64,000 nucleotides of DNA from Umboniibacter marinipuniceus (GTDB lineage Bacteria; Pseudomonadota; Gammaproteobacteria; Pseudomonadales; DSM-25080), in assembly GCF_003688415.1 (NCBI RefSeq), contig NZ_REFJ01000001.1:142645-206644 (forward strand), read 5' to 3'. The translations under genes were made by a program, and so were the position numbers. The notes below the pieces were generated by a model. That model ran no database searches and had not been told where the DNA came from. It saw only the letters and a program-made list of their open reading frames with translations. Of this stretch, positions 18,029-26,189 are shown piece after piece. The first letter of the stretch is position 1, and each line of letters starts with the position of its first letter.

Positions 18029-18850
18029 TTATTCTCCGTGCTTAAGTTTAAACAACGCGGCCATCTCTTGGGCGCGTTCGGTGCAGTCTACCATGGCTGA
18101 GGCAACGATACCGTGCAGATTTTCCGAAGTAAATCGTTCAATTGCTTGGGCGGTTGTGCCGCCAGGGCTGGTCACACGGCGGCGTAACTCGGCTGGTTCA
18201 TGTTCGCTATCGTTAGCCATTCGGGCCGCCCCCAGCGCAGTTTGTTTTACCATCGCCGCGGCGTCACTCGGATCGAGTCCTTGTGCTATGGCGGCAGCAA
18301 TCATGGCTTCCATAAACAAAAAGAAGTAGGCGGGAGCGGAACCTGCCGCGGCAATCACTAAGTCAATCTCCGCCTCGGTTTGGCAATGGTGGACAAGACC
18401 AAGCGGTTGGAATAGTTCCGTTACCGTCTCGTGGTCCGCGGGACCGCAATGATCACTAAAGAAGACTCCGGAAACACCTGTCTTCACCAGGCAGGGGGTA
18501 TTTGGCATCACCCGGCAAATTGCATTTTCCGGGAGAAAGTATTGGTAGTTTTCAAGTGGGACACCAGCCGCAACGGTGATCACTAGCGCGTCTTTAGGGA
18601 TGTGTGAGGCGAGCGAAGCCAACAGCTCGTTGATGTGCACAGGCTTAACGCCCAGAATAACGACGTCTGCCTCTGCCACAGCCTGAACGTTGTCGGCGCT
18701 AGCATTGACGCCTTTGGCCGCCCAAGCTGCGCGTGCGTCTTCGCTTCGATTCGTGGTCCAAAGTGAGGCCGGAGGGGTTCCTGCAGAGAGCATACCGTCA
18801 ATAATGGCACCGCTCATGTTGCCGGCGCCGATAAATACAATTTTGTTCAT
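18029..18850 (-). CDS. proC: Pyrroline-5-carboxylate reductase
   Basis: NADPH-dependent last step of proline synthesis. The 273 residues carry an N-terminal Rossmann motif FIGAGNMSGAIIDGM and the C-terminal signature RRRVTSPGGTTAQAIERF. The start overlaps the yggS end by 4 bp. The yggS-proC-yggT order is widely conserved in gammaproteobacteria. Confidence 0.97.
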   Translation of the reverse strand: MNKIVFIGAGNMSGAIIDGMLSAGTPPASLWTTNRSEDARAAWAAKGVNASADNVQAVAEADVVILGVKPVHINELLASLASHIPKDALVITVAAGVPLENYQYFLPENAICRVMPNTPCLVKTGVSGVFFSDHCGPADHETVTELFQPLGLVHHCQTEAEIDLVIAAAGSAPAYFFLFMEAMIAAAIAQGLDPSDAAAMVKQTALGAARMANDSEHEPAELRRRVTSPGGTTAQAIERFTSENLHGIVASAMVDCTERAQEMAALFKLKHGE

Positions 18851-19560
18851 GGTGTCACCTCAGGGTAATTACGCGCACCGAAAATATCGGTACCAATTCG
18901 AACCATACTACTCCCCGCACTAATTGCCACCTCTAGGTCGGCGGACATGCCCATTGAAAGAGTATCTAGGTGGTGGGCTTCGCTGGGGAAGCGCTGTCGA
19001 AGCCGCGCTAGCTGATCACGCAGTTGAGTAAAGCTAGCTAAGGTCTGGTCCTGACTCGCCTTGACAGAGGGGATGGCCATAAGCCCACGAAGTGTTAGTT
19101 GTTTCATGGAGATGATCAATTCGGCTAAGGCCTCGATATCGGCTACATCTACGCCCGCCTTGGTGGTTTCGCTGTCAATGTTAACCTGAATGCAAACATT
19201 GAGTGGTGGGAGCTCATTCGGGCGCTGATCGTTCAGTCGCGTGGCAATCTTCAGCCGATCTACGGTGTGCACCCAGTCTGCCCGCTCGGCAACCGGACGG
19301 GTCTTGTTACTTTGAAGCGGGCCAATGAAGTGCCAACACAGCTGCAGTGACGATAACGCATCCACCTTCTCCACGAACTCTTGCACATAGTTTTCGCCGA
19401 AATGCGTCAAGCCACACCGCGCGGCCTCGCGAATAGCACTTTGAGGTTTGGTCTTGCTGACCGCGAGAATGAGGACTGAGTCGTCTTTTCGACCGCTATT
19501 TTGTGATGCAAGTTGTACTCGATGCCTCACAGTGGCTATATTGGTGGCAATCATAGTCAT
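18847..19560 (-). CDS. yggS: PLP homeostasis protein (YggS/PLPBP)
   Basis: A PLP-binding protein of 237 residues without known enzymatic activity, which keeps vitamin B6 and amino acid pools balanced. The PLP Lys lies in LAVSKTKPQ, and the family motifs HFGENYVQEFVEK, WHFIGPLQSNK and LSMGMSADLEVAISAGSSMVRIG are all present. The start is at 19560; the second Met at 19554 is an alternative. Only 20 bp separate it from the divergent pilT. Confidence 0.96.
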   Translation of the reverse strand: MTMIATNIATVRHRVQLASQNSGRKDDSVLILAVSKTKPQSAIREAARCGLTHFGENYVQEFVEKVDALSSLQLCWHFIGPLQSNKTRPVAERADWVHTVDRLKIATRLNDQRPNELPPLNVCIQVNIDSETTKAGVDVADIEALAELIISMKQLTLRGLMAIPSVKASQDQTLASFTQLRDQLARLRQRFPSEAHHLDTLSMGMSADLEVAISAGSSMVRIGTDIFGARNYPEVTP

Positions 19561-19580
19561 AATTTAGGGCGTCTTTATCA

Positions 19581-20615
19581 ATGGACATTACTGAACTCCT
19601 CGCCTTTTCCAACAAGCAAGGGGCATCTGATTTACACCTGTCGGCGGGTTTGCCGCCGATGATCCGCGTAGACGGCGATGTTCGCCGTATTAATCTTCCG
19701 CCAATGGATCACAAAGCAGTTCATAGTTTGATCTATGAAATAATGAATGACAAGCAGCGCAAGGACTTCGAGGAGTTTCTCGAGACCGACTTCTCCTTCG
19801 AGGTTCCAGGTGTGGCGCGATTCCGTGTTAACGCCTTTAACCACAATCGTGGTGCCGGTGCGGTGTTTCGTACTATTCCATCGAAGGTACTCACCATGGA
19901 AGACCTTGGGATGGGCCAAGTGTTCCGCGATATCTCAATGATTCCTCGTGGCATCTGCTTGGTGACAGGCCCTACTGGCTCAGGTAAGTCAACCACACTC
20001 GCGGCGATGTTGGATTACATTAATGACAACAAATACGAGCACATTCTCACTATCGAAGATCCCATCGAATTCGTTCATCAATCTAAAAAGTGTCTGGTAA
20101 ACCAGCGTGAAGTTCATCGAGATACTCTCGGCTTTAACGAAGCGCTTCGATCGGCGTTGCGAGAAGACCCTGATATCATTCTGGTTGGTGAGATGCGAGA
20201 TCTAGAAACTATCCGTTTGGCCTTGACGGCGGCTGAGACCGGGCACATGGTTTTCGGGACGCTCCACACTAGTTCGGCGGCGAAAACAATTGACCGAATT
20301 GTTGATGTATTCCCGGCCGAAGAAAAATCGATGGTTCGCTCAATGCTATCCGAGTCATTGCAGGCGGTCATTTCGCAAACGCTGTTGAAAAAAGTGGGCG
20401 GTGGTCGAGTGGCTTGTCATGAGATCATGCGCGGCACACCGGCTATTCGAAATCTAATTCGTGAAGATAAAATTGCACAGATGTACTCGGCGATTCAAAC
20501 GGGCGGATCAATTGGCATGCAGACTTTAGATCAAGGCTTGCAGGACCTAGTTGCGCGTAATCTGATCACCCGTGAAAACGCGCGCGAAAAAGCGAAAGTG
20601 CCTGAAAACTTCTAA
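19581..20615 (+). CDS. pilT: Type IV pilus retraction ATPase PilT
   Basis: Hexameric ATPase at the inner-membrane base of type IV pili; drives pilus depolymerisation and twitching. The 344 residues begin MDITELLAFSNKQGASDLHLS. Walker A is GPTGSGKST (130-138), the Asp box is TIEDPIEFVH (158-167), and Walker B with its Glu204 is in DIILVGEMRD. The AIRNLIRE motif that is specific for retraction is present near the C-terminus. The ribosome binding site is weak. The promoter must lie within or very near yggS. Confidence 0.98.
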   Translation: MDITELLAFSNKQGASDLHLSAGLPPMIRVDGDVRRINLPPMDHKAVHSLIYEIMNDKQRKDFEEFLETDFSFEVPGVARFRVNAFNHNRGAGAVFRTIPSKVLTMEDLGMGQVFRDISMIPRGICLVTGPTGSGKSTTLAAMLDYINDNKYEHILTIEDPIEFVHQSKKCLVNQREVHRDTLGFNEALRSALREDPDIILVGEMRDLETIRLALTAAETGHMVFGTLHTSSAAKTIDRIVDVFPAEEKSMVRSMLSESLQAVISQTLLKKVGGGRVACHEIMRGTPAIRNLIREDKIAQMYSAIQTGGSIGMQTLDQGLQDLVARNLITRENAREKAKVPENF

Positions 20616-20624
20616 GGTAGACGT

Positions 20625-21767
20625 ATGACAGAATTTGATCGCATGTTGGCCTACATGACACAGAAAAAGGCCTCAGATCTATTTATTACCTCAGGGTGTG
20701 CGCCGTCAGTGAAACTCAACGGTAAGTTATCACCCATTGCCAAGCAGATCTTAACAGCTGAACAGTCGAAGGCGTTGGTGCTCAGTGTGATGAACCAAGA
20801 GCAGCGCGAGGAGTTCCTTGAGCACCGGGAGTTGAACTTCGCCATAGCAAGAGAGGATATCGGTCGTTTTCGCGTCAGCGCCTTTTATCAGCGCAACGAC
20901 GTAGGGATGGTGCTGCGGCGTATCGAAACTGAGATTCCCTCGGTGGCCGGGCTCAATCTACCGTCAGTCATCAAAGATCTGGCGATGACCAAGCGAGGTC
21001 TGGTTATCTTTGTTGGTGCTACCGGCACGGGTAAGTCAACGTCGTTGGCAGCAATGATTGGCCATCGAAACGAAAACTCCTATGGCCACATTATCTCTAT
21101 TGAGGATCCTATTGAGTTTGTCCATCCACACAAAGGTTGTATCGTGACCCAGCGTGAAGTTGGTATTGATACTGAGTCCTATGAAGTGGCGCTGAAGAAC
21201 ACGCTCCGGCAAGCGCCTGACGTGATTATGATTGGTGAGATTCGCTCACGCGAGACGATGGATCATGCTATTGCGTTTGCCGAAACGGGGCACCTCTGTT
21301 TGGCCACGTTGCACGCCAACAACGCCAACCAAGCGTTAGATCGAATTTTGCACTTTTTCCCCGCTGATCGTCACAGCCAATTGTGGATGGATCTAAGTCT
21401 AAATCTTCGCGGTATCGTTGCGCAGCAATTGGTGCCAACACCTGATGGTACGGGACGTCGAGCAGCACTTGAAGTGTTGTTGAATACACCGCTTGTTGCG
21501 GATCTTATCCGCAAGGGAGAAGTTGCTGAGCTCAAGCCTGTAATGGGTAAATCTCGCGAGCTGGGTATGCAGACCTTTGATCAGGCGCTGTTCGATCTCT
21601 ACGATGAAGGTGAGATTAGCTACGAAGATGCACTCGCCTGCGCGGATAGTCCGAACGATCTTCGTCTGTTGATCAAGCTGAAGTCGGAATCTAGTGCCGA
21701 AGATCTTAACTCCGCTGCGAGCGAATTCAGCCTGCTTCACACCGATGACACGAACAATCAGTTCTGA
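20625..21767 (+). CDS. pilU: PilT-like retraction ATPase PilU
   Basis: A PilT paralogue of 380 residues that assists PilT in forceful retraction. Walker A is GATGTGKST, the Asp box SIEDPIEFVH and Walker B DVIMIGEIRS. It starts 9 bp after pilT, so the two are co-transcribed. The acidic C-terminal tail (after about residue 340) is typical of PilU and absent from PilT. It ends exactly where the convergent ruvX gene ends, with no space for a terminator. Confidence 0.97.
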   Translation: MTEFDRMLAYMTQKKASDLFITSGCAPSVKLNGKLSPIAKQILTAEQSKALVLSVMNQEQREEFLEHRELNFAIAREDIGRFRVSAFYQRNDVGMVLRRIETEIPSVAGLNLPSVIKDLAMTKRGLVIFVGATGTGKSTSLAAMIGHRNENSYGHIISIEDPIEFVHPHKGCIVTQREVGIDTESYEVALKNTLRQAPDVIMIGEIRSRETMDHAIAFAETGHLCLATLHANNANQALDRILHFFPADRHSQLWMDLSLNLRGIVAQQLVPTPDGTGRRAALEVLLNTPLVADLIRKGEVAELKPVMGKSRELGMQTFDQALFDLYDEGEISYEDALACADSPNDLRLLIKLKSESSAEDLNSAASEFSLLHTDDTNNQF

Positions 21768-22187
21768 TTACTGTTGCTGAGCCAGCCAGCCCTCAAGAAT
21801 CATTCGGGCGGCGATGGAGTCGACGGGGTTGTCTTTGTAGCTACCTCGCCGACCTCGTAAGTGGGCTTCATGCTTGGCTTCGCGTGTCGTGAGTCGTTCG
21901 TCAGCCATTTCAACCGGGAGTTTAAATCTTCCGTTGAGGCGGTTGCCGAAGCGTCTTGCCGATTGGCACATCTCCGACTCTGAGCCATCCATGTTCAGAG
22001 GTAGCCCTACAATTAACGCGTGGGGTTTCCACTCCTCAATAAGCGCTTGCATTTCGGCCCACTGTGGCGCGCCGTTTACGGCATTAATGGGTTTCAGCTC
22101 ATTAGCGGTCCCGGAAATTGTCTGACCTACGGCGCAGCCGATAGAGCGCATGCCGAAATCAAAGGCGAGAACCAGTTTGTTAGTCAT
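21768..22187 (-). CDS. ruvX: RuvX/YqgF Holliday junction resolvase-like nuclease
   Basis: A 139-residue RNase H-fold protein. The first acidic residue lies in LAFDFGMRSIGCAVG, with later family motifs VGLPLNMDGSES, DERLTTREA and KDNPVDSIAARMILEGWL. YqgF proteins act in 16S rRNA 5' end maturation, and a resolvase role has also been proposed. It overlaps yqgE by 4 bp, a conserved pair. Confidence 0.95.
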   Translation of the reverse strand: MTNKLVLAFDFGMRSIGCAVGQTISGTANELKPINAVNGAPQWAEMQALIEEWKPHALIVGLPLNMDGSESEMCQSARRFGNRLNGRFKLPVEMADERLTTREAKHEAHLRGRRGSYKDNPVDSIAARMILEGWLAQQQ

Positions 22188-22738
22188 TGAAGTGGCTTGT
22201 TGCTAGTTAACAGATTCATATCGATTCCGAGCAATGTTTCAGCTCGTTTGCGTCGTTCACTTGAACGGGTGTTGAACAGTAGTTGTCGATTGAGCGGTAG
22301 GCACATCCAGTCATCGGCAAGGATTTCCGCTTCGAGTTGCCCCGATTCCCAGCTGGCATAGCCAAGAATGACGAGAGTCTGTCGCGGGCCAAGGTCGCGA
22401 GAAATATCGTCGAGAATGGTTTGGCTGGTGGTGAGAAAAACCTCCTTTCCCAAGTCGATAGTATGTTCCCAGTTTTTGCCGCCAGAATGAAGGATAAAGC
22501 CTCGCTCAAGACCGAGCGGCCCGCCCTGATAGACGGGCTTTTCGGCGCTGGTATTGTCGGCCGATAAATCAAGGTCGACCAATAATTCGCCTAAAGTATG
22601 ATTCGACGGTTTGTTGATAATCAAACCGAATGCCCCATCGTCATTATGTTCACAAACTAGGACGACGGCATTGTGGAAGATACCGTCGCTAATTTTGGGT
22701 GTCGCAACTAAAAACTGTTGTGCAAATGAGTTTCTCAC
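22184..22738 (-). CDS. algH: YqgE/AlgH family protein
   Basis: A 184-residue protein of the YqgE/AlgH family. The signature TPKISDGIFHNAVVLVCEHNDDGAFGLIINKP is complete, and QGGPLGLERGFILHS follows. The family was first linked to alginate control in Pseudomonas, and the fold suggests a redox or kinase-like role, but the biochemical function is not known. It overlaps ruvX by 4 bp and lies 18 bp after the tonB-like gene. Confidence 0.92.
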   Translation of the reverse strand: MRNSFAQQFLVATPKISDGIFHNAVVLVCEHNDDGAFGLIINKPSNHTLGELLVDLDLSADNTSAEKPVYQGGPLGLERGFILHSGGKNWEHTIDLGKEVFLTTSQTILDDISRDLGPRQTLVILGYASWESGQLEAEILADDWMCLPLNRQLLFNTRSSERRKRAETLLGIDMNLLTSNKPLQ

Positions 22739-22756
22739 AAATTTACCTACTAAAAC

Positions 22757-23611
22757 TTACTGTGTCCCCAAACGTCCTGAGGGTTCAAAACGCCAAGTTC
22801 GAATAATATCAAGTTGGTCCGTTGAACTGCGAATTGAATCCGGGAATGGTGGATAAGGAGCTGCCTCGCGAACGATATCCATGGCTGCTCGGTCTAACAC
22901 TTGGACTCCGGAGGACTGTAATAGTTCGACTTTTTGTAGTGAGCCATTGGCTAATACGCTCACTTTTAAGCGTAGATTACCGAACAGTCTTCTTGCCCTT
23001 GCTTCTGGAGGGTAGTTGGCGTTTCCGTAATCTTCCACCTGCTGGCGCCAGCGTTCAAGGTACGCCGCATCGGCCGCCGCTTTGGTGGAGACCGAAGTCA
23101 GGGTCCTGACGCGCGGGCGTTGAGCGTAAAGCTGTTGGAGCTCGTGAACGCGAGCCTCGAGGATGGCTATTTGCGGAGATAGTGAACCTTCACCAATTTG
23201 AATGCGCTCAGCGCTAAGGGGAGTGGGTGCTTGAGCTGGCAGCAGCATAACGAAGCTACTGCTCTGCCGCCAAGCATTAGCGAGTTGTGCGGAGTCGTTG
23301 GCCCGTTGTCCCAGCTGTTGGTCGTTCGCACGGCCTTGCTCGGCAATTTGTTGCAATTGCGCCGCATTCAGCTCTAGGGCCTCGTCTTCGGAACCGGCAC
23401 CCTGTTGCGAGGACTGAGCGAGAAAATCCGCCTCGTCAGGGTTTTCCTCGTTTCTGACGGCCACGGTAACGCGCATTTGGCTGGTCTCAAGTGAGTGTTC
23501 TGGAGCGCTAATGTGGATACCGAAGATCAGTGCAGCGTGGATGATCGCAGCGATAAAAACGGTAAATCCCAGGCGGTCGCCGGCACCAATTTGAGGGGCT
23601 GTTGCTGCCAT
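22757..23611 (-). CDS. tonB3: TonB3-like energy transducer
   Basis: An inner-membrane protein of 284 residues with an N-terminal membrane anchor (about 14-34, LGFTVFIAAIIHAALIFGIH), a Gln/Ala-rich, partly coiled-coil middle and a C-terminal TonB domain (about 195-284, YPPEARARRLFGNLRLKVSV through TWRFEP). It lacks the usual Pro-rich spacer. ATG 23609-23611 has AGGAGC just upstream and falls after the gshB stop. In P. aeruginosa the tonB gene between algH and gshB, next to pilG, is tonB3, reported to be needed for twitching; the same position here suggests orthology. Confidence 0.82.
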   Translation of the reverse strand: MAATAPQIGAGDRLGFTVFIAAIIHAALIFGIHISAPEHSLETSQMRVTVAVRNEENPDEADFLAQSSQQGAGSEDEALELNAAQLQQIAEQGRANDQQLGQRANDSAQLANAWRQSSSFVMLLPAQAPTPLSAERIQIGEGSLSPQIAILEARVHELQQLYAQRPRVRTLTSVSTKAAADAAYLERWRQQVEDYGNANYPPEARARRLFGNLRLKVSVLANGSLQKVELLQSSGVQVLDRAAMDIVREAAPYPPFPDSIRSSTDQLDIIRTWRFEPSGRLGTQ

Positions 23612-23618
23612 CTTGCTC

Positions 23619-24569
23619 CTAGTTGTCTCGGTCTTGTTCAATTGCAATGATCAGCTTTTCAGCAATATCGATGTCATAGCTGGCTTCGATTTCGCGTAAG
23701 CAAGTTGGGCTGGTCACGTTGATCTCGGTGAGGTAATCGCCGATCACGTCCAAGCCAACAAATAATAACCCTTTTTCAACAAGCGACGACGCGACCTGGC
23801 TCGCAATCCAGAGATCTCTTTCCGAAAGTGGTTGTGCTACGCCGGTTCCGCCGGCGGCTAAGTTGCCCCGCAATTCGCCTTGGCTGGGTAGTCGAGCCAA
23901 AGCATATGGAATAACCTCGCCGTTAACAATGAGAATGCGTTTGTCGCCCTGCTTGATCTCCGGCAGGTAGCGTTGCGCCATAATCGGAGTTTTGCCATGT
24001 TCGGTGAGGGTTTCAAGTACCACGCCAATGTTAGAATCACCCTCTTTGATCCGGAAGATGCCGCTGCCACCCATGCCGTCGAGGGGCTTGAAAATAGTGT
24101 CGCCGTGTTGCTGGTGGAAGGCGCGGAGCTGTTTGGCGCTAGAAGCCACCATTACCGGCGGGCAACACTGCGGGAACCAGGTGGCGAAGAGTTTTTCGTT
24201 GCAGTCCCTTAGGCTCTGCGGTCGGTTCACAATGAGCGTTCCTTCTCGCTCGGCCATTTCGAGCAGGTAGGTGGCATAGATGAAGTTCATATCGAACGGT
24301 GGGTCTTTGCGCATCAGCACCGCGTCCACCTCTGCCAGTGGGCGGGTGACTTCATTCCCCAGCTCGTAGAAGTGATTAGGGTCTTTGAATACTTCGAGTG
24401 GCTGCATGGTTGCCATGGCGCGGCCGTCGGCTAGAAACAGGTCTTCGGGTGTAAGGTACCAGAGGTTGTGGCCGCGCGCTTGCGCTGACCAGAGCATTGC
24501 CAGGCTGGTATCTTTCTTGTAATTGATGCTTTCAATTGGGTCCATGACGATGGCGATATTTAGACTCAT
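23619..24569 (-). CDS. gshB: Glutathione synthetase
   Basis: ATP-grasp ligase joining gamma-glutamylcysteine and glycine. The 316 residues begin with the family pattern IVMDPIESINYKKDTSLAML. FKPLDGMGGSGIFRI is the ATP-grasp lid, and VGLDVIGDYLTEINVTSPTCLREI closes the active site. It is divergent from pilG, as in Pseudomonas, and continues into the tonB3-like gene with a 7-bp gap. Confidence 0.97.
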   Translation of the reverse strand: MSLNIAIVMDPIESINYKKDTSLAMLWSAQARGHNLWYLTPEDLFLADGRAMATMQPLEVFKDPNHFYELGNEVTRPLAEVDAVLMRKDPPFDMNFIYATYLLEMAEREGTLIVNRPQSLRDCNEKLFATWFPQCCPPVMVASSAKQLRAFHQQHGDTIFKPLDGMGGSGIFRIKEGDSNIGVVLETLTEHGKTPIMAQRYLPEIKQGDKRILIVNGEVIPYALARLPSQGELRGNLAAGGTGVAQPLSERDLWIASQVASSLVEKGLLFVGLDVIGDYLTEINVTSPTCLREIEASYDIDIAEKLIIAIEQDRDN

Positions 24570-24592
24570 GCGGTCCTCACTGTTAAGTAGTG

Positions 24593-24616
24593 CTCACTTT
24601 CATGCTGAAAAGTGAG
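24593..24616. promoter_or_regulatory. Inverted repeat in the gshB/pilG divergent region
   Basis: CTCACTTT (24593-24600) and AAAGTGAG (24609-24616) are perfect inverted arms with an 8-nt centre, 24 bp before the gshB start. It may be an operator or a leader hairpin of gshB. The rest of the 181-bp gap (24570-24750) contains no gene and must also hold the promoter of the 11.6-kb Pil-Chp operon, which I could not place with confidence. Confidence 0.35.
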
Positions 24617-24750
24617 GCAATCTTGGTGCTGTTTAGTAATTGAGTAGCTTGTTTCTAGATTAACACGGAAAAATCTGTTAAAAGATAGGTAATCATAAGA
24701 GGTTAGTAAAAACCCTCAGTTCTAGCATTATAGAAAACAAGGATCTTACC

Positions 24751-25149
24751 ATGAGCGTAAGTTTAGAAAACGTTAAGGTCATGGTCATCGATGATAGTAA
24801 AACCATTCGCCGTACCGCGGAGACCCTGCTTGCTAAAGCTGGGTGTGAGGTGATTACTGCGGTCGATGGCTTTGACGCACTTGCCAAGATTGCCGATAGC
24901 CGCCCCGATATCATTTTTGTCGATATTATGATGCCGCGTTTAGACGGCTATCAAACCTGTGCCTTGATCAAAAATAACAGTGAGTTCAAAGGAACGCCTG
25001 TGATTATGTTGTCATCCAAAGATGGCCTGTTCGATAAAGCCAAAGGCAGGATTGTTGGCTCGGACGAATATTTGACCAAGCCATTTGGCAAGAGTGAATT
25101 GATGAATGCGATACAATCGCACATCAACCCAACCGAGAAGTCAGCTTAA
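24751..25149 (+). CDS. pilG: Twitching motility response regulator PilG
   Basis: A stand-alone CheY-like receiver of 132 residues. Conserved residues are Asp14/Asp15 (VIDDSK), phospho-acceptor Asp58 (IIFVDIMMPRLDG), Ser/Thr at about 88-89 and Lys110 (YLTKP). In the Pil-Chp pathway PilG receives phosphate from ChpA, promotes pilus extension and feeds into cAMP signalling. It is the first gene of the pilGHIJK-chpABC operon. Confidence 0.96.
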   Translation: MSVSLENVKVMVIDDSKTIRRTAETLLAKAGCEVITAVDGFDALAKIADSRPDIIFVDIMMPRLDGYQTCALIKNNSEFKGTPVIMLSSKDGLFDKAKGRIVGSDEYLTKPFGKSELMNAIQSHINPTEKSA

Positions 25150-25182
25150 GTTGACCTGTTTTACCGATAAGAGAATTGCATT

Positions 25183-25560
25183 GTGGCTAAGATTTTAATT
25201 GTAGATGACTCACCAACAGAAACTTACAAGTTCCGTCAGATCTTGGAGAAGGCTGGGCATGAAGTGCTCGAAGCTCATTCCGGCGAAGATGGCGTGAAGA
25301 TGACCAAGGCGAACTTCGTAGACTTGGTTCTTATGGATGTTGTAATGCCTGGTTTAAATGGCTTTCAGGCTACTCGTCAACTATCAAAGGATGCGGCGAC
25401 TTCTGAGGTGCCGGTAATTATTGTGACCACCAAGGATCAAGAAACGGATCGCGTCTGGGGCAAACGCCAAGGCGCGGTGGGTTACTTAACTAAGCCTGTT
25501 ACCGATACCGTGTTACTCAAAGCCGTCGAGCGCGTGCTTTCTGGCGAAGTGCTGGTATAA
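25183..25560 (+). CDS. pilH: Twitching motility response regulator PilH
   Basis: The second CheY-like receiver, 125 residues, with Asp8/Asp9 (IVDDSP), phospho-acceptor Asp52 (LVLMDVVMPG) and Lys104 (YLTKPV). The start is GTG 25183; there is no ATG nearby that keeps the MAKILIVDD N-terminus. PilH is thought to act as a phosphate sink or retraction-side output that opposes PilG. It lies 33 bp after pilG and 9 bp before pilI. Confidence 0.95.
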   Translation: MAKILIVDDSPTETYKFRQILEKAGHEVLEAHSGEDGVKMTKANFVDLVLMDVVMPGLNGFQATRQLSKDAATSEVPVIIVTTKDQETDRVWGKRQGAVGYLTKPVTDTVLLKAVERVLSGEVLV

Positions 25561-25569
25561 GGTCACCTA

Positions 25570-26139
25570 ATGAGCACAGACACTATCGCTTTCGATAATC
25601 TTCTCGCTGTAGCGCAGCACAGCCTCCGGCACGCAGCAGGTTTGCCCGCTCAGATTGAGCGTCGAACCTACTGGAGTGGGGTTGGCTTTGAGCTAATGGG
25701 TGAGCGAGTTGTCGTGGCCTTGGATGACGTGGTTGAAACGCTTGAGTTACCTACACTTACGCGCCTACCAGGCGTTCAGCCTTGGGTTCGCGGTGTAGCT
25801 AACGTTCGCGGTCGCTTGCTACCAATTACTGATATTGCAAAATTGTTGGGTGGCGAGCGCAGAAAAGGTGCGAAGAATCGAGTGTTGGTCGTCGAGCAAG
25901 GCGAGTTGTTTGCAGGGCTGTTAGTGGATGATGTGTTTGGCATTCAGCATTTTCCGGAGGACGAGATCCTCGGCGAAGCATGTGAGAATGAGCATCTAAA
26001 ACCCTACGTAATTGGTGCTTATGCGGCAAAAGACAATGTTTGGTCGGTGTGTTCAATGAGAGAGATTCTCAGTAAGTCCAATTTTATGAGTGCTGATCAG
26101 CGCTCTATGTTAACCATTAATAATAACGAGCCGTCGTAA
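25570..26139 (+). CDS. pilI: CheW-like coupling protein PilI
   Basis: A 189-residue CheW-domain protein that links the PilJ receptor to the ChpA kinase. The CheW fold covers about 35-175, with LTRLPGVQPWVRGVANVRGRLLPITDIAKLLG matching the conserved V-x-G-x-x-x-x-R-G core. Position between pilH and pilJ is the canonical one. Confidence 0.95.
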   Translation: MSTDTIAFDNLLAVAQHSLRHAAGLPAQIERRTYWSGVGFELMGERVVVALDDVVETLELPTLTRLPGVQPWVRGVANVRGRLLPITDIAKLLGGERRKGAKNRVLVVEQGELFAGLLVDDVFGIQHFPEDEILGEACENEHLKPYVIGAYAAKDNVWSVCSMREILSKSNFMSADQRSMLTINNNEPS

Positions 26140-26189
26140 TAGGCGTGCAAGGTGTTAAGTAAAGGCGAGGCGAAGCCAGGAGCTTAAAA

